Shown piece by piece: positions 28,446 through 40,258 of a stretch of DNA of 64,000 bases. Position 1 is the first letter of the stretch, and every line of letters begins with the position of its first letter. Where the stretch lies: positions 27,564,001-27,628,000 of the forward strand of contig NC_083876.1 in NCBI RefSeq assembly GCF_032452875.1, given 5' to 3'. Position numbers and translations under genes: made by a program. Source of the stretch: Bos javanicus (taxonomy: Eukaryota > Chordata > Mammalia > Artiodactyla > Bovidae). Below the pieces are notes generated by a model. The model was not told the origin of the DNA. It was given only the letters and a program-made list of their open reading frames with translations, and made no database searches.

Positions 28446-29783
28446 AAAAAGGAGTACATCAAGGCTATATAGTGTCACCCTGCTTTATTTAACTTCTATG
28501 CAGAGTACATCATGAGAAATGCTGGGCTGCAAGAAGCACAAGCTGGTATCAAGATTGCTGGGAGAAATATCAATAACCTCAGATATGCAGATGACACCAC
28601 CCTTATGGCAGAAAGTGAAGAAGAACTAAAAAGCCTCGATGAAAGTGAAAGAGGAGAGTGAAAAAGTTGGCTTAAAGCTCAACATTCAGAAAATGAAGAT
28701 CATGGTATCTGGTCCCATCACTTCATGGGAAATATATGGGGAAACAGTGGAAACAGTGTCAGATTTTATTTGTTTGGGCTCTAAAATCACTGCAGATGGT
28801 GATTGCAGCCATGAAATTAAAAGGCGCTTACTCCTTGGAAGGAAAGTTATGACCAACCTAGATAGCATATTCAAAAGCAGAGACACTACTTTGCCAACAA
28901 AGGTCCATCCTGTCAAAGCTATGGTTTTTCCTGTGGTCATGTATGGGTGTGAGAGTTGGACTGTGAAGAAAGCTGAGTGCTGAATAATTGATGCTTTTGA
29001 ACTGTGGTGTTGGAGAAGACTCTTGAGAGTCCCTTGGACTGCAAGGAGATCCAACCAGTCCATTCTGAAGGAGATCAGCCCTGGGTGTTGTTTGGAAGGA
29101 ATGATGCTAAAGCTGAAACTCTAGTACTTCGGCCACCTCATGCTAAGAGTTGACTCATTGGAAAAGACTCTGATGCTGGGAGGGATTGGGGACAGGAGGA
29201 AAAGGGGATGACAGGGGATGAGATGGCTGGATGGCATCACTGACTCAATGGACGTGAGTTTGAGTGAACTCCGGGAGATGGTGATGGACAGGGAGGCCTG
29301 GCGTACTGCGATTCATGGGGTCGCAAAGAGTCGGACACGACTGAATGACTGGACTGAACTGAACTGAACTGAGATTAGCTCAGTTGTGCAGGAGTTTGAA
29401 CATTCTTTGGCATTGCATTTCTTTGGGATTACAATGAAAACTGACCTTTTCCAGTCCTGTGGCCCCTGCTGAGTTTTCCAAATTTGCTGGTATATTGAGT
29501 GCAGCACTTTCACAGCATCATCTTTCAGGATTTGAAATAGCTCAACTGGAATTCCATCACCTCCACTAGCTTTGTTCATAGTAATGCTTTCTAAGGCCCA
29601 TTTGACTTCACATTCCAGGATGTCTGGCTCTAGGTGAGTGATCAAACCATTGTGATCATCTGGGTTGTGAAGATCTTTTTGTACAGTTCTTCTGTGTATT
29701 CTTGCCACCTCTTCTTAATATCTTCTGCTTCTGTTAGGTCCATACCATTTTTGCCCTTTACTGGGCCCATCTTTGCATGAAAT

Positions 29784-29986
29784 GTAACAAGGGGCTTCCC
29801 TGGTGGCTCAGAGTATAAAGCATCTGCCTGCAATGCAAGAGACCCGGGTTAGATCCCTGCATTGGGAAAATCCCCTGGAGAAGGAAATGGCAAGAGAATC
29901 CCATGGACAGAGGAGCCTGGCAGGCTACAGTCCATAGGGTCGCAAAGAGTTGGACATGACTTCAACATGAAGTGACTTCACTTCAC
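29784..29986 (+). mobile_element. Bov-tA SINE inside the outer BovB
   Basis: tRNA-derived head 'ggggcttccctggtggctca' with 'gacccgggttagatccctgc', then a Bov-A body. The direct repeat ttgcatgaaat at 29773-29783 and 29987-29997 flanks it. Removing the SINE restores the BovB sequence. Confidence 0.93.
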
Positions 29987-30568
29987 TTGCATGAAATATT
30001 CCCTTGGTATCTCTAATTTTCTTGAAGAGATCTCTAGCCTTTCCCATTCCATTGTTTTCCTCTGTTTCTTTGCATTGACCACTGTAGAAGGCTTTCTTAT
30101 CTCTCCTTGCTATTCTTTGGAAATCTGCATTCAAATGGATATATCTTTCCTTTTCTCCTTTATCTTTAGCTTCTCTTCTTTTCACAGCTATTTATAAGCC
30201 CTCCTCATAGAGCCATTTTACTTTTTTGCATTTCTTTTTCTTGGAGATGATCTTGATCCGTGTCTCCTATACAATGTCAGGAATCTCCATCCATAGTTCA
30301 TCAGGCACTCTGTCTATCAGATCTAGTCCCTTAAATCTATTTCCCACTTCCACTGTATTATTGTAAGGGATTGATTTAGGTCATACCTGAATGGTCTAGT
30401 GGTTTTCCCTACTTTCTTCAATTTAAGTCTGAATTTGGCAATAAGGAGTTCATGATCTGAGTCACAGTCAGCTCCTGGTCTTGTTTTTGCTGACTGTATG
30501 GAGCTTCTCCATCTTTGGCTGCAAAGACTATAATCAATCTGATTTCGGTGTTGACCATCTGGTGATAT

Positions 30569-30898
30569 CTAGGTGTAGAGTCTTCTCTTGTGTTGTCGGA
30601 AGAGGGTGTTTGCTATGACCAGTGTGTTCTCTTGGCAAAACTCTATTAGCCTTTGCCCTGCTTCATTCTGTCCTCCAAGCCCAAATTTGCCTGTTACCCC
30701 AGGTGTTTCTTGACTTCCTACTTTTGCATTCCAGTCCCCTATAATGAAAAGGACATCTTTTTTGGGTGTCAGTTCTAAAAGGTCTTGTAGGTCTTCATAG
30801 AACCATTCAACTTCAGCTTCTTCAGCGTTACTGGTTGGGGCATAGACTTGGATTACTGTGATATTGAATTGTTTTCCTTGGAAATGAACAAAGGTCAT
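30569..30898 (-). pseudogene. BovB endonuclease fragment (outer element)
   Basis: A 109-residue open stretch with QVYAPTSNAEEAE, the intact metal-binding GDWNAKVG motif and GKFGLGGQNEAGQRLIEF. It stops at about 30567, before the downstream DYxxC and SDH motifs, which lie in other frames. It is a decayed relic. Confidence 0.85.
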
Positions 30899-31384
30899 TC
30901 TGTCGTTTTTGAGACTGCATCAAAATAGTCCGCATTTCGGACTCTTTTGTTGACTATGATGGCTACTTCATTTCTTCTAAGGGATTCTTGCCCACAGTAG
31001 TAGATATGATGGTCATCGGAGTTAAATTTAAATACTCACAAATCCTTCACTTTTCTTCTTTAAAAGAGGAGGGACCAAGGCCACAGAGGTAAAAGTGCAC
31101 AACTCTCACACACTCACTCTTCATATCCAACCCATCCTTCAAAGCTCAATTTTGAATTAACTCAATTTTTCACTCAGTTTTCTGTTATCAGTGTATTTAT
31201 GCCACCCATTTGATATTTACTAAAGATTATTTTCTGTTGAAACATAAACATATTTTTTCTTCTCTTGTATATTTCCAAAGGTCTCAAGTCTTTTCACTTT
31301 AGGTATTCAGTAACTGTTCAAACACTGTTTTTTAAAAAACATGAGTTAAAGTGTATGAAAGATATTTAAAATAGATAGATAGTG

Positions 31385-31575
31385 GCAAGCTCCTGCATAA
31401 CACAGGAAGCTTAGCCTGGCACTCTGTGATGACCTAGAGGGGTAGGATGAGGAGGGAAAGGAGGCTCAAGAGGAAAGGGAGATATATATACTTATGGCTG
31501 ATTCACGTTGTTGTATGGCAGAAACCAACACAAAATTTTAAAGCAATTATCCTCCAATTAAAATTTTTTTAAAAA
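31385..31575 (+). mobile_element. Bovine-type L1 3' end
   Basis: 'ctagaggggtaggatgagga', then 'atatatatacttatggctga', then 'ttgtatggcagaaaccaaca', then 'aagcaattatcctccaatta' is the ruminant L1 3'-end layout followed by an A-rich tail. Confidence 0.75.
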
Positions 31576-31579
31576 GATC

Positions 31580-32329
31580 ATTTATTCCTTTTTGCCTTCC
31601 ATAGTACAAATGACCTTATCTCTGCATATCAACAAAGAGAATATTTTTAAGAATTTCAAGATGCACACTGGTGCAACATTAGTTAAAAACTGGCAAAGGA
31701 CTGTGGAGACATTCTGGCTCAAATTCTGGAAACCAAATTTTAATTTAGAAAGATAATTACATAAAAAGTATAATCTGCCACAATGCTCCACTGGATAATA
31801 TAATACTGGGTTTTAACTAATTTTGGCTTGGTTTTTTGAGAACTGAAAATATGTTTTCTTAAATTACACATGTTCTAAGAGTCGCCTGGTATAAACTCAA
31901 ATCTGTTAAACTGATATACAACATACAAAAATGAGTTGTAACACTGTAATACAGTGAGGTTACAACATAGTTTCAGGTTGGGTTCTAAACTATTTATAAA
32001 TATACTACTTTTTGTGTACATACCGGATGTAATAGTTTTGTTTGCCATGTTGTTTAAAACAACTGAGCGAGTCTAATACAAATGTTTGAACATTCATGCC
32101 TGTTTTTTTTTTTTTGATGATTATTCTCAGTCAAATGGATGGGGAGTAGTTGGAATCTGAAGAATTGTAAATGCTCCTGCTTACTGATCAGATTCCCTAT
32201 ATTTTGTTTTAACACTAAACATTTGAAACCACAAAACGTATTACTTGATATGTTTATTGTCACAAGAATTAAGTAGATATAGTAGAATAGCATTTTATTT
32301 GGGTTATGACCAACAATGTTACAGTTATA
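31580..32329. other. No recognisable gene or element
   Basis: AT-rich sequence without domains or repeats that I can name. Confidence 0.4.
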
Positions 32330-32740
32330 TGTACACATATTAGTCAGTTTTCACTAAGTTATTATTAACAAATGCTCTGAAACTCTCAGTGGATTAAAAC
32401 AATAAAAGTTTATATCTTACTTCATTATGTCTCAACTGCAGGTCAGCTACAGCCTCACCTCATTTGTCTTCTTCGACCAAAAGGGTCAGGCCTTATCTGT
32501 GTAGAATGCATTACTGTTATTCCAATATTTCAACTTAAAAAAAGCTCACTCATGCTAATACTTTTTGTGTGCTGGCAGGAAAAAAAAAAGTTCAATGGCA
32601 GAACCACATGATGGCTGTTAGAGTTCTTGCTAGGATGTGGCAACATCATTCCCAAGTAGCATGGTAATCATTGCAAGTAGTATGGTCAAACTAATGCCAA
32701 TAGAGCATGGAACTAGAACCTCTTACAGAGAGGGCAACAT
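32330..32740 (-). mobile_element. Possible MaLR/ERVL-type LTR relic, antisense
   Basis: 'cagtggattaaaacaataaa' then 'gtttatatcttac', then 'ctgcaggtcagctacagcct', then 'gaaccacatgatggctgtta' and 'taggatgtggcaacatcatt' follows the order of an old antisense LTR. It is strongly diverged, so the class is uncertain. Confidence 0.4.
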
Positions 32741-32955
32741 ATCATTGAGAATAGTAACGGAATGTACCACAGGGCACATGATACATCTCACAGCAACCAC
32801 ACCATATGAATGTTGATGAGGCACTAAAATAGAAATCAGGGAACTCTGATCTAGAAATCATAGAATAAATAGTTGTATTGGAATAGCATCTGCTTCTTTC
32901 CTCTACCTGCAAAGAACAGGAAAAGGTATGTATGAAAACACACTGGCAAGTCCAG

Positions 32956-32960
32956 ACACA

Positions 32961-32993
<33 letters not shown>

Positions 32994-32998
32994 GCACA
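32956..32998. repeat. Alternating (CA)n(CG)7 purine-pyrimidine tract
   Basis: A 43-bp perfect purine/pyrimidine alternation: CA repeats, then seven CG dinucleotides (32977-32990), then CACGCACA. Such tracts favour left-handed Z-DNA. Confidence 0.9.
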
Positions 32999-34700
32999 AT
33001 CACACACTGGTGTTGACAATCAGCAATCTTTGAAGACTGAGTTTTGCTGCCTCCCAGAGTCTTTAATTGGATGTCAGTTAGGTTAGCAATAATTTCTGAG
33101 ACTAAGGGGAAAAAAAAGAATGCTTTGAAGGACAGCTGTTATCTGTATGCCAGCTTCTGTGTTCTGTCTCTAATTGACAGCACTGGTTTGAGAGGTGAAA
33201 AATGCTTCTCTTTGTTAAGAGAATATATTTATTACCAAACAAGAAAAGAATAAGCTATTTTCCAAATCAAAAAAGATTTATTATATGTTATTATTCAGTC
33301 TACATCCAGAAATACTGTAAGTATTAGAAAAGAACACAAAATATTACTCAATCCTCATAATTATGCTGTCCTTGTTATTGTTAACCCAAGAAGTGTCAAT
33401 CAGTCTTCCAAGTTATTTACATTAAGCAGGCAAGTGACCTGATTTATGACTTCAACATATGTTGCATTAGAGGAATATTTAATGCTTAGAACTTGTACAG
33501 AGACAGGCTTGAACTGAAAGTTTTGGAAAAGTAGGAAGTGATAAGGAGGTCAATATTTCATAATTTACAGTAACAGGAAGTAAAACAGTTACTGACTAAA
33601 ATAAGTCTTGGAATTAACCAGCCAGAATGAACTCATTAAGCAAAAAACCTTTAGCAAAACCCGAGGTTAGTATACTTTTCTAATTAGTCATCTCTGGTCC
33701 CATAAAAGAGACGATCAAGATGACATAATCCTACTTTAATAAGGGCTTGCCAAATATAGCTCTTCAAAATTAATTAGCCTACTAATCATAAAAGAGAAAT
33801 GAATAGGTAGGTGGACTCTCTAACACTGAAAATACCCTGAAGAAGTATCAGACCCATTTTATTCTATTAACATGTCTATTAGTTTTACCTCACATGATAC
33901 TAATATTAACACACTGGATGATACTCTTATTAATAAATAATTTTCTTTTATTCTATATATATCTAATCTTCACAAAGATCCATCATTCATATCTCCACTG
34001 AATCTACTTGGTAAAAAATTTGTTTTGTTAAAAAATATCCTAAAAAACGAAGAGATGCCAGGTGATCACAAGAAATATCCATAAGAATGCAAACATCCTA
34101 GTGATCCTATCCCAATATTTATACTTTTTTCTCATTAGTGTTTGAGAGGGAGTAAGTATGTGGAATAAAGTAGCCTATTTTCTGATGGACCTCTGAAGGC
34201 AGCCGAAAAAAACAGTTGGGGAAGGATCTTAGACAATATGGACAGATAAATGAAAAAGTGACCAAGTGAAGGAAAAAATTCAATTACCAGTCTTGATGAC
34301 TCTCAATATCTTATGTGATAACATAGTATATTTTATATGGTTTACCAAAGATCTTCAAAAAATACTGACAGAGAGAAGAGTATTAGGGACTACCTCTTCC
34401 ACATAGGTTAGAATTTCATCTTGTATGCTTCTTCTAGTAGTCTTAACGCTTAAGTGAGCTAATGCAACCCCAACACAAATAACTTGCACATGAGCTGAGG
34501 CACACATGATGTACCTGCACATTTCACACACAGACTCACTCGAGAGATTCGAGAGATTTTCAGCATGCTGCCACTGCGCCTGGAGTGAATGCACTAGGTG
34601 CTGAGGCGCCAGGTCTGTGTGCCCTGAGGCCGTTTGGATATGCTAGCTAGTCGTGAGCTGGAAACAAAGAACTGGGCCGCAAATACAAACATGTACTTAA
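32999..34700. other. No recognisable gene or element
   Basis: AT-rich sequence with no domains, RNA genes or named repeats seen. Short open frames at 33044-33253 and 34355-34594 have no support. Confidence 0.4.
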
Positions 34701-34711
34701 CAGCATATACT

Positions 34712-34981
34712 GCTGCTGCTAAGTCACTTCAGTTGTGTCTGACTCTGTGCGACCCCGTAGACGGCAGCCCACCAGGCTCCCCGTCCCTGGGGTTCTCCAG
34801 GCAAGAACACTGGAGTGGGTTGCCATTTCCTTCTCCAATGCATGCAAGTGAAAAGTGAAAGTGAAGTCGCTCAGTCGTGTCTGACTCTTAGCGACCCTAT
34901 GGACTGCAGCCCACCAGGCTCCTCCATCCATGGGATTTTCCAGGCAAGAGTACTGGAGTGGGGTGCCATTGCCTTCTCCAT
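34712..34981 (-). mobile_element. Bov-A2 SINE, antisense, with 11-bp target duplication
   Basis: (TGC)n run, then two antisense Bov-A monomers with the linker 'catgcaagtgaaaagtgaaa'. The flanking direct repeat cagcatatact lies at 34701-34711 and 34982-34992. Confidence 0.93.
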
Positions 34982-35435
34982 CAGCATATACTAATAGATG
35001 GTATTTTTTAAATGGAAATAAATCGGATCACTTAGGGATGTACTAGAGATACATGAAAAGAAGATTAAGGGAGACATAAGGAATACCAATATTTAGGAGT
35101 ATCACAGAGACAACTATTGAATGGGAGAATTATTAGAAGCAGAAGAGGGAATTTTAAGAACAAGGAAGTGGTCAGTTCTAAGCAGGGTCAATTGAACTTT
35201 GTTTCACAGAGGTTGTCAGTGAGCTTCACAGTATCAGTTGTGTGGCACTGGCACCCTGGGAGAATTAGACAAGCACACACACACATGCACACTCAATTAT
35301 GATGTCCTCTGGTACACACACATCATATCCAGGATGCTCCATTGTTTGGAAAGCCTGGTATTTCTGTGATCATTCAATAACTGAAGCACCTTACTTCCAA
35401 ACGGACTAGTTTATATTGGCAGCTACTATTTTTGC

Positions 35436-35650
35436 ACTTCCCAGGTGGCTTAGTGGGAAAGAATCCATCTGCCAAGCAGGAGATGAAAGAGACATGGGTT
35501 CAGTCCCCCTGCCAGGAAGATCCCCTGGAGGAGGAAATGGCAACCCACTCCAGTATTCTTGTCTGGAAAATCCCGTGAACAGAAGAGCCTGGTGGGCTGC
35601 AGTCCAGGGGGTCACAGAGTTGAACACGACTGAGCACACACTCAAGATCA
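35436..35650 (+). mobile_element. Bov-tA SINE
   Basis: tRNA-derived head ('gcacttcccaggtggcttag', 'gggttcagtccccctgccag') plus Bov-A body ending 'cacgactgagcacacac'. Confidence 0.88.
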
Positions 35651-35654
35651 TATA

Positions 35655-36835
35655 AATAATTTGCTTATTGTTGCTAAAGTCATTCCATAATAATTGACTG
35701 CATGTAAGACTGTGAAACTGGACAAGATCTTTAAAAATTGCCAGTGAAGAGTAAATGATAGACTTTCATATGCAGACAGTTTCAGAACTAGTCGAAACAG
35801 AAAGTTAGTTTTTGTATATGTTATTAAACCTTTTTTCTTAGTTGAACTACCTAAAAAATTAAATTCTAGATTTATTCAAAGTAGTTGCTAATTTATCCAT
35901 AAGTCCTTAATTATAAAGATATATAAGCATCTTCAATAAATTCCTAGAATATGCTTTACAGAATATCCTACCCTGCCCCACATCCACTACACACGCATAT
36001 TATTTATTCAAGTCATAGACCTCAAGACCACTCAACCAGGAGAATCAAGATTTATACAGTAGTTGTAATTTATGTATGAACAACAGTGACCTCATGTGGC
36101 TAATGTTTCATGCCTGAAACTATTAGACTAAGAACAACAAGAAATAGTGTATGCTATCCATCAAAATGTATGTCATAATGAATGATTTGAGCTGCCCATG
36201 TCATGCAACATAATTTCTTTTTTAAGGCCTCTGATCACAATGTAAGCCTTTTCAAGGGCCAGTGTAGGTTCACTCTATGTATGTTTACAAGGTGAGATTG
36301 TTCAAAAATTAATATTAATATTATGGAATAGGATACGTTGAGGGCCAAGGGCCAAATCTTCCTTCTTTGTGTCACCAAAGGATTCAGTTCTAGTCTTTGT
36401 ACATGGAAGCGTTTGGTCCCAAACACTTTTTAAATTTCATCTTGCCTTCCTTGTTCTGGGTATTCTAATGTTAAAAGCAAATGCCTAGGCAATTAAAGAA
36501 CATAGACCTTTGGCACTTCATTGCCCAGTTGTTTCTAACTTTGAGGACATGGCTGTATTTCTCTTATATTTCAGCAGTTCCCTTAACTAACTTGAACAAT
36601 GATAATATTCACTACTTTCAATAAGGATTTCCTCAAAAACATATTTTACTGTGTTATCTGCTACTAGAATAAAAACAGATTTCAAACACATTACATAATA
36701 TTAAAAATAAAGCAACTTCCAGCTCTTCTTTATAGTGAAACATAATATCCTTTATCATCAATTTAAAATTGCTCTAGTTAAATCAAAGGTAAGTATCTAA
36801 CTGCATCAGCAGCATGTTCCTCACTTGGGAATTCT
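35655..36835. other. No recognisable gene or element
   Basis: AT-rich sequence. I see no domains or named repeats. Confidence 0.4.
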
Positions 36836-37613
36836 TCTCTGTCCTTACCACCAAGTGACACTAAAAGGTCACCAGCTTTGAGTGGGGCCCAGTCCGTGCA
36901 AGTTCTTAATAGTAGATCTGGGCAATAGTGTGACCAGACCCGGCATTTGAGCCATAGGACAATGCAGCATCCATCATTTTAGAGGCATTTGTGATGGGAA
37001 ACAATGCCATGTGGAGGTTATAGAAAGCCCCAGTGAAAGAATTACAATGTGAATACCTAAAGTGCTGAAGCAAAGCCATGTTTTCTACAGAAAAGAATTC
37101 TGTGACATTGAAAAGAGCCCCTGGGGCCCAAGATGGAGCACCTGACCATGGAGCATCAATGGACTATCCTGCAAGAATTGCCCATCTTGAGCTGGGAATT
37201 GTCAGAAATGCATCAAGGCCTGGAAGGCTAGCCCAGTAGCAATCCACTATAAAACAGAAATGATATATCTAAGGATCAGACATGAGCAGCGCCAAAAGGC
37301 AAAGCAAATTGCAAAAACAGGTGGCCCAGACTCCCATATCACTCACCAGTGTCACATTGGTACCACTCTGTTGGCTAACATTTGTGGCCATATGGCAAGG
37401 GGTCGGGGGGGTCTCATAAAATCAAATGACAGGAGGAAAATGACTGAGCTCTTTTAAGGATGGGTAGGCTTGCTATATGCCTACAAGCTGAAAATGAACA
37501 GTAGCTATAGTCCAGCTATGCTTAAAGGAGGGCCAGAAAGTCAGCAGTGAAGGAAATGCTCCCCAGTAGGCACATCTTTGGGTGGTGTACTTGGTCATCC
37601 CCTTTGCAAGGAA

Positions 37614-37808
37614 GGGGCTTCCCTGGTAGCCCAGCTGGTAAAGAATCTGCCTGCAGTGTGAGAGATCTGGGTTGAATCCCTGGGTTGGGAAGATCCCCTG
37701 GGGAAGGGAATGGCAACCTACTCCAGTATTCTGGCCTGGAGAATTCCATGGACTGTATAGTTCATGGGTCGCAAAGAGTCGGACACGACTGAGTGACTGT
37801 CACTTTCA
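37614..37808 (+). mobile_element. Bov-tA SINE in the ERVL relic
   Basis: 'ggggcttccctggtagccca' head plus Bov-A body. The exact 12-bp duplication ctttgcaaggaa lies at 37602-37613 and 37809-37820. Confidence 0.93.
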
Positions 37809-38005
37809 CTTTGCAAGGAAAGAGAAATAGTCTGAGGTTGGAATATATGGAACAGTAGTCATCTGAGGATAGATTTTGGGAAGGAGAAAGATTTGGAAAT
37901 CAGGGTTAAGAAGGTCTAGGGAAGGGGCATGTGGATGAATCTGTGGGAATGGATCTGAATTATTGTATATTACATTATTAAAGCCCCCCAGAGAATACCC
38001 ACACT

Positions 38006-38226
38006 CAGTTCAGTCACTCAATTGTGTCCAATTCTTTGTGATCCCATGGACTGCAGCACGCCAGGCTTCCCTGTCCATCACCATCTCTCGGAGCTTGCTC
38101 AAACTCATTTCCATTGAGTCAGTGATGCCATCCAACCATCTCACCCTCTGTCATCCCCTTCTCCTCCTGCCTTTAATCTTTCCCAGCATCAGGGTTTTTT
38201 CCAAGGAGTCAGTTGTTCACATATCC
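38006..38226 (-). mobile_element. BovB 3'-end fragment, antisense, with long target duplication
   Basis: It carries only about 220 bp of the BovB 3' end in reverse. It is flanked by the 25-bp duplication aagccccccagagaat-n-cccacact at 37981-38005 and 38227-38251, with one mismatch. The severe truncation and long duplication give a clean record of one insertion into the ERVL relic. Confidence 0.92.
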
Positions 38227-38847
38227 AAGCCCCCCAGAGAATGCCCACACTAGAAAAGATAGTAAATTACCAATGTATTGACAAAGTAATCCAGCCAGGT
38301 GATGTCAACCAGCTGTTGTCATTAGCCACCCCAGTGCTGGCACAATTGCTGCGTGAAAGCTGTAGCCATGGTGGGAGGAATGGAAACTCTAACTGGGCCT
38401 TACAGCATGGGTTCCCACTTACCAAAGATGATCTAGCTTCAGCTGCTATGACATCCAATTTGCCAGCAATAGAAATCAGTGCTGAGCCCCCATATGACAC
38501 CATTCTTTAAGATCAACAGGACAACTGGGATTAAGTTGGTTACTTTGACTCCTTTTCTGCCGGTAGGGCCTCAGCCAGTACCAATATTATAAGCTTAAAG
38601 AGTGTTTGACACTCATAAATGAAATTCTTTGTATAATCATATCAACTGAAGAACACACTTGAGTGCAAATTAGGTGAGGTTGTGGACACCTGACCACAGG
38701 ATTCACTGGTTCTACTGCATACTGAACCTCCCAGAAGCTGCCAGCCTGACAGAGTAATGGAAAAGCCTCTGAAGTCATAGCTGAGGTGTCAGCTTGGAGA
38801 TCATATCCTGCAAGGATGGGACATCATTCCCCAGAATGTAGTATACA

Positions 38848-39668
38848 ATGCCCCCTCCCCCTGCTTCCTTTATCTATGATTTTGGTTTCCTCAGTTTCAG
38901 TTACTCATGGTTGAAACACAGTACAAAAATATTAAGTGGAAAATTTCCGAAATAAAAAATTCATGACTTGCTGACATTGTGAGTACTCTGTTAATATCTC
39001 ACACTAACCCACACCATCCCAGTTCCATCCTGCCTGGGAAGTGAATCATCCCTTTGTCCCACATACCCTGCGGGTTAGCTGCTTAGCCATCTCAGTCGTC
39101 AGATTGACCATCGTGGTATTGCACTGCTTGTGTCCAAGTAACCCTTATTTCACTTAATGGTGATGCTGACAATTCACATATGCCAAAGAGAAGCTGTAAA
39201 GTGTTTCCTTTAAGTGGAAATGTGAAAGTTCTCCACTTATTAAGGAAAAAAAAAAATCATGTGCTGAAGTTGCTAAGGTCTATGGTAAAAACAAATCATT
39301 TATCCATGAAATTGTAAAGAAGGAAACAGAAATTTGTGCTAGTTTTGCAGTTGTATTTCAAACTGAAAAAGTTATAGCCATAGTGAATGATTAAGTGTTT
39401 AACTAAGATAGAAAAGGAATTAAATTTGTACAAGAAGATACCTTGAGAGAGAGACTATATTCACGTAACTTTTACTATGGTATACTGTCATAATTGTTTT
39501 GCTGTTATTATTTTTCATTTCTTATTGTGCCTGATTTATAAATGAAACTTTATCTTAGGTATGCATGTATAAGAAAAAGCATAGTATATGTAGAATTTGG
39601 TACTATCTGCAGTTTCAGGCATCCACTGGGGTCTTGTATCCCCCATGGATAATGAGGGGGTTGCTATA
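38848..39668 (+). mobile_element. Tigger (mariner-class) DNA transposon, internally deleted
   Basis: Starts with the Tigger 5' terminus ('cctttatctatgattttggt', 'cagtttcagttactcatgg'), then the non-coding 5' part ('gtgaatcatccctttgtcc') and the first part of the transposase frame ('atgccaaagagaagctgtaa', 'gaaattgtaaagaaggaaac'). It then jumps from about 39440 to the 3' terminal region ('atctgcagtttcaggcatcc', 'catggataatgaggggg'). Most of the transposase, including the DDE catalytic core, is deleted. It lies inside the ERVL relic. Confidence 0.85.
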
Positions 39669-40258
39669 CATACTGAATCAATGAGCTTATATGGTTCTGC
39701 GTCCCCAGTAGCTAGAATGCTTGTGTCTGGATCTGGGAGCCCAGGCAAGAAAGTGGGAATCCCTCTGCTTAGTGTCACTCTCAGTGAGTTACTTGGGGAC
39801 TGGGTGCTTCTCCCGCCTGCAGGTCTAGGCTCTGCAAGTCTAGGTGCGCTGGCTCCACTCCAGAACATAGCAAACGTCCAGTTGAACTCTGAGCAGTGGC
39901 TGCACCTTGGTCATTTGGGAACCCCATGAAAGAAGGAACCAAGCCACCACTTTCTATAAGTGGATAGAATTAATCCTGATTCGCAGGAGGCTGCAAGGCT
40001 TCCAGTCTTCCTGTTATGTAAAGGAAGCAGGGGACAAAGTGTTTAGCATTCATGTGATCCACTGGCATACTTTTCTGCCTGATTGTGAGAGATACTTGAC
40101 AAACGCAGCAGCCACAAGGGTATGGTGATTAGGAGCAAAGATATCTCAAGAAGAAGATAGGGCTAGCCCACAGAGTAAGCACCTAGACCTGCAAAGGTAC
40201 TTAACAGGCAGAAGAAATTCAGAATGTACAGTAGAGGAGATATTTTGGCTTCTAAAGT

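Larger units (their letters stand above)
27054..29370 (+). mobile_element. Inner BovB LINE, sense, inserted in the outer BovB
   Basis: A 2.3-kb 5'-truncated BovB running from just upstream of the endonuclease domain ('ctcaaaaacgacaaaatgat') to the (ACTGA)n tail at 29355-29370. The target duplication gagatgagct (27044-27053) versus gagattagct (29371-29380) matches at 9 of 10 positions. Removing the insert restores continuity of the antisense BovB on both sides. The internal part lacks the region between about codon 'ALISHTSNVML' and 'MEQQTGSK', so the reverse-transcriptase core is deleted (near 28417). Confidence 0.92.
29371..31022 (-). mobile_element. Outer BovB LINE, antisense, 5' part (right of inserted BovB)
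   Basis: Continues the antisense BovB interrupted at 27053. It runs from the fingers region through the linker to the endonuclease domain and ends near 31022 ('gatggtcatcggagttaaat'). It is split by a Bov-tA at 29784-29986. Confidence 0.92.
36840..40255 (+). pseudogene. ERVL endogenous retrovirus pol relic (RT/RNase H to integrase), heavily broken
   Basis: The sense strand follows the order of ERVL pol. First comes a segment with 'ttgagtggggcccagtcc' and 'agcacctgaccatgg' with 'attgcccatcttgagctggg' (reverse transcriptase to RNase H). Then 37809-38005 matches the RNase H region. Then 38240-38510 encodes an integrase zinc-domain-like stretch (SHGGRNGNSNWALQHGFPLTKDDL). More distal integrase-like sequence reads to about 40250. 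Stops and frameshifts occur throughout, so no function is possible. It is interrupted by Bov-tA, a BovB fragment and a Tigger, and ends where an antisense LTR has inserted. The gag, protease and flanking LTRs were not identified. Confidence 0.75.

Noticed and set aside
32742..32999. Open frame starting in the (CA)n(CG)n tract.
   Set aside because: Its Arg/Val/Cys repeats are the translation of the dinucleotide repeat.
38241..38510. Possible functional integrase-like gene.
   Set aside because: It is an ERVL pol relic with frames broken on both sides and several later insertions.
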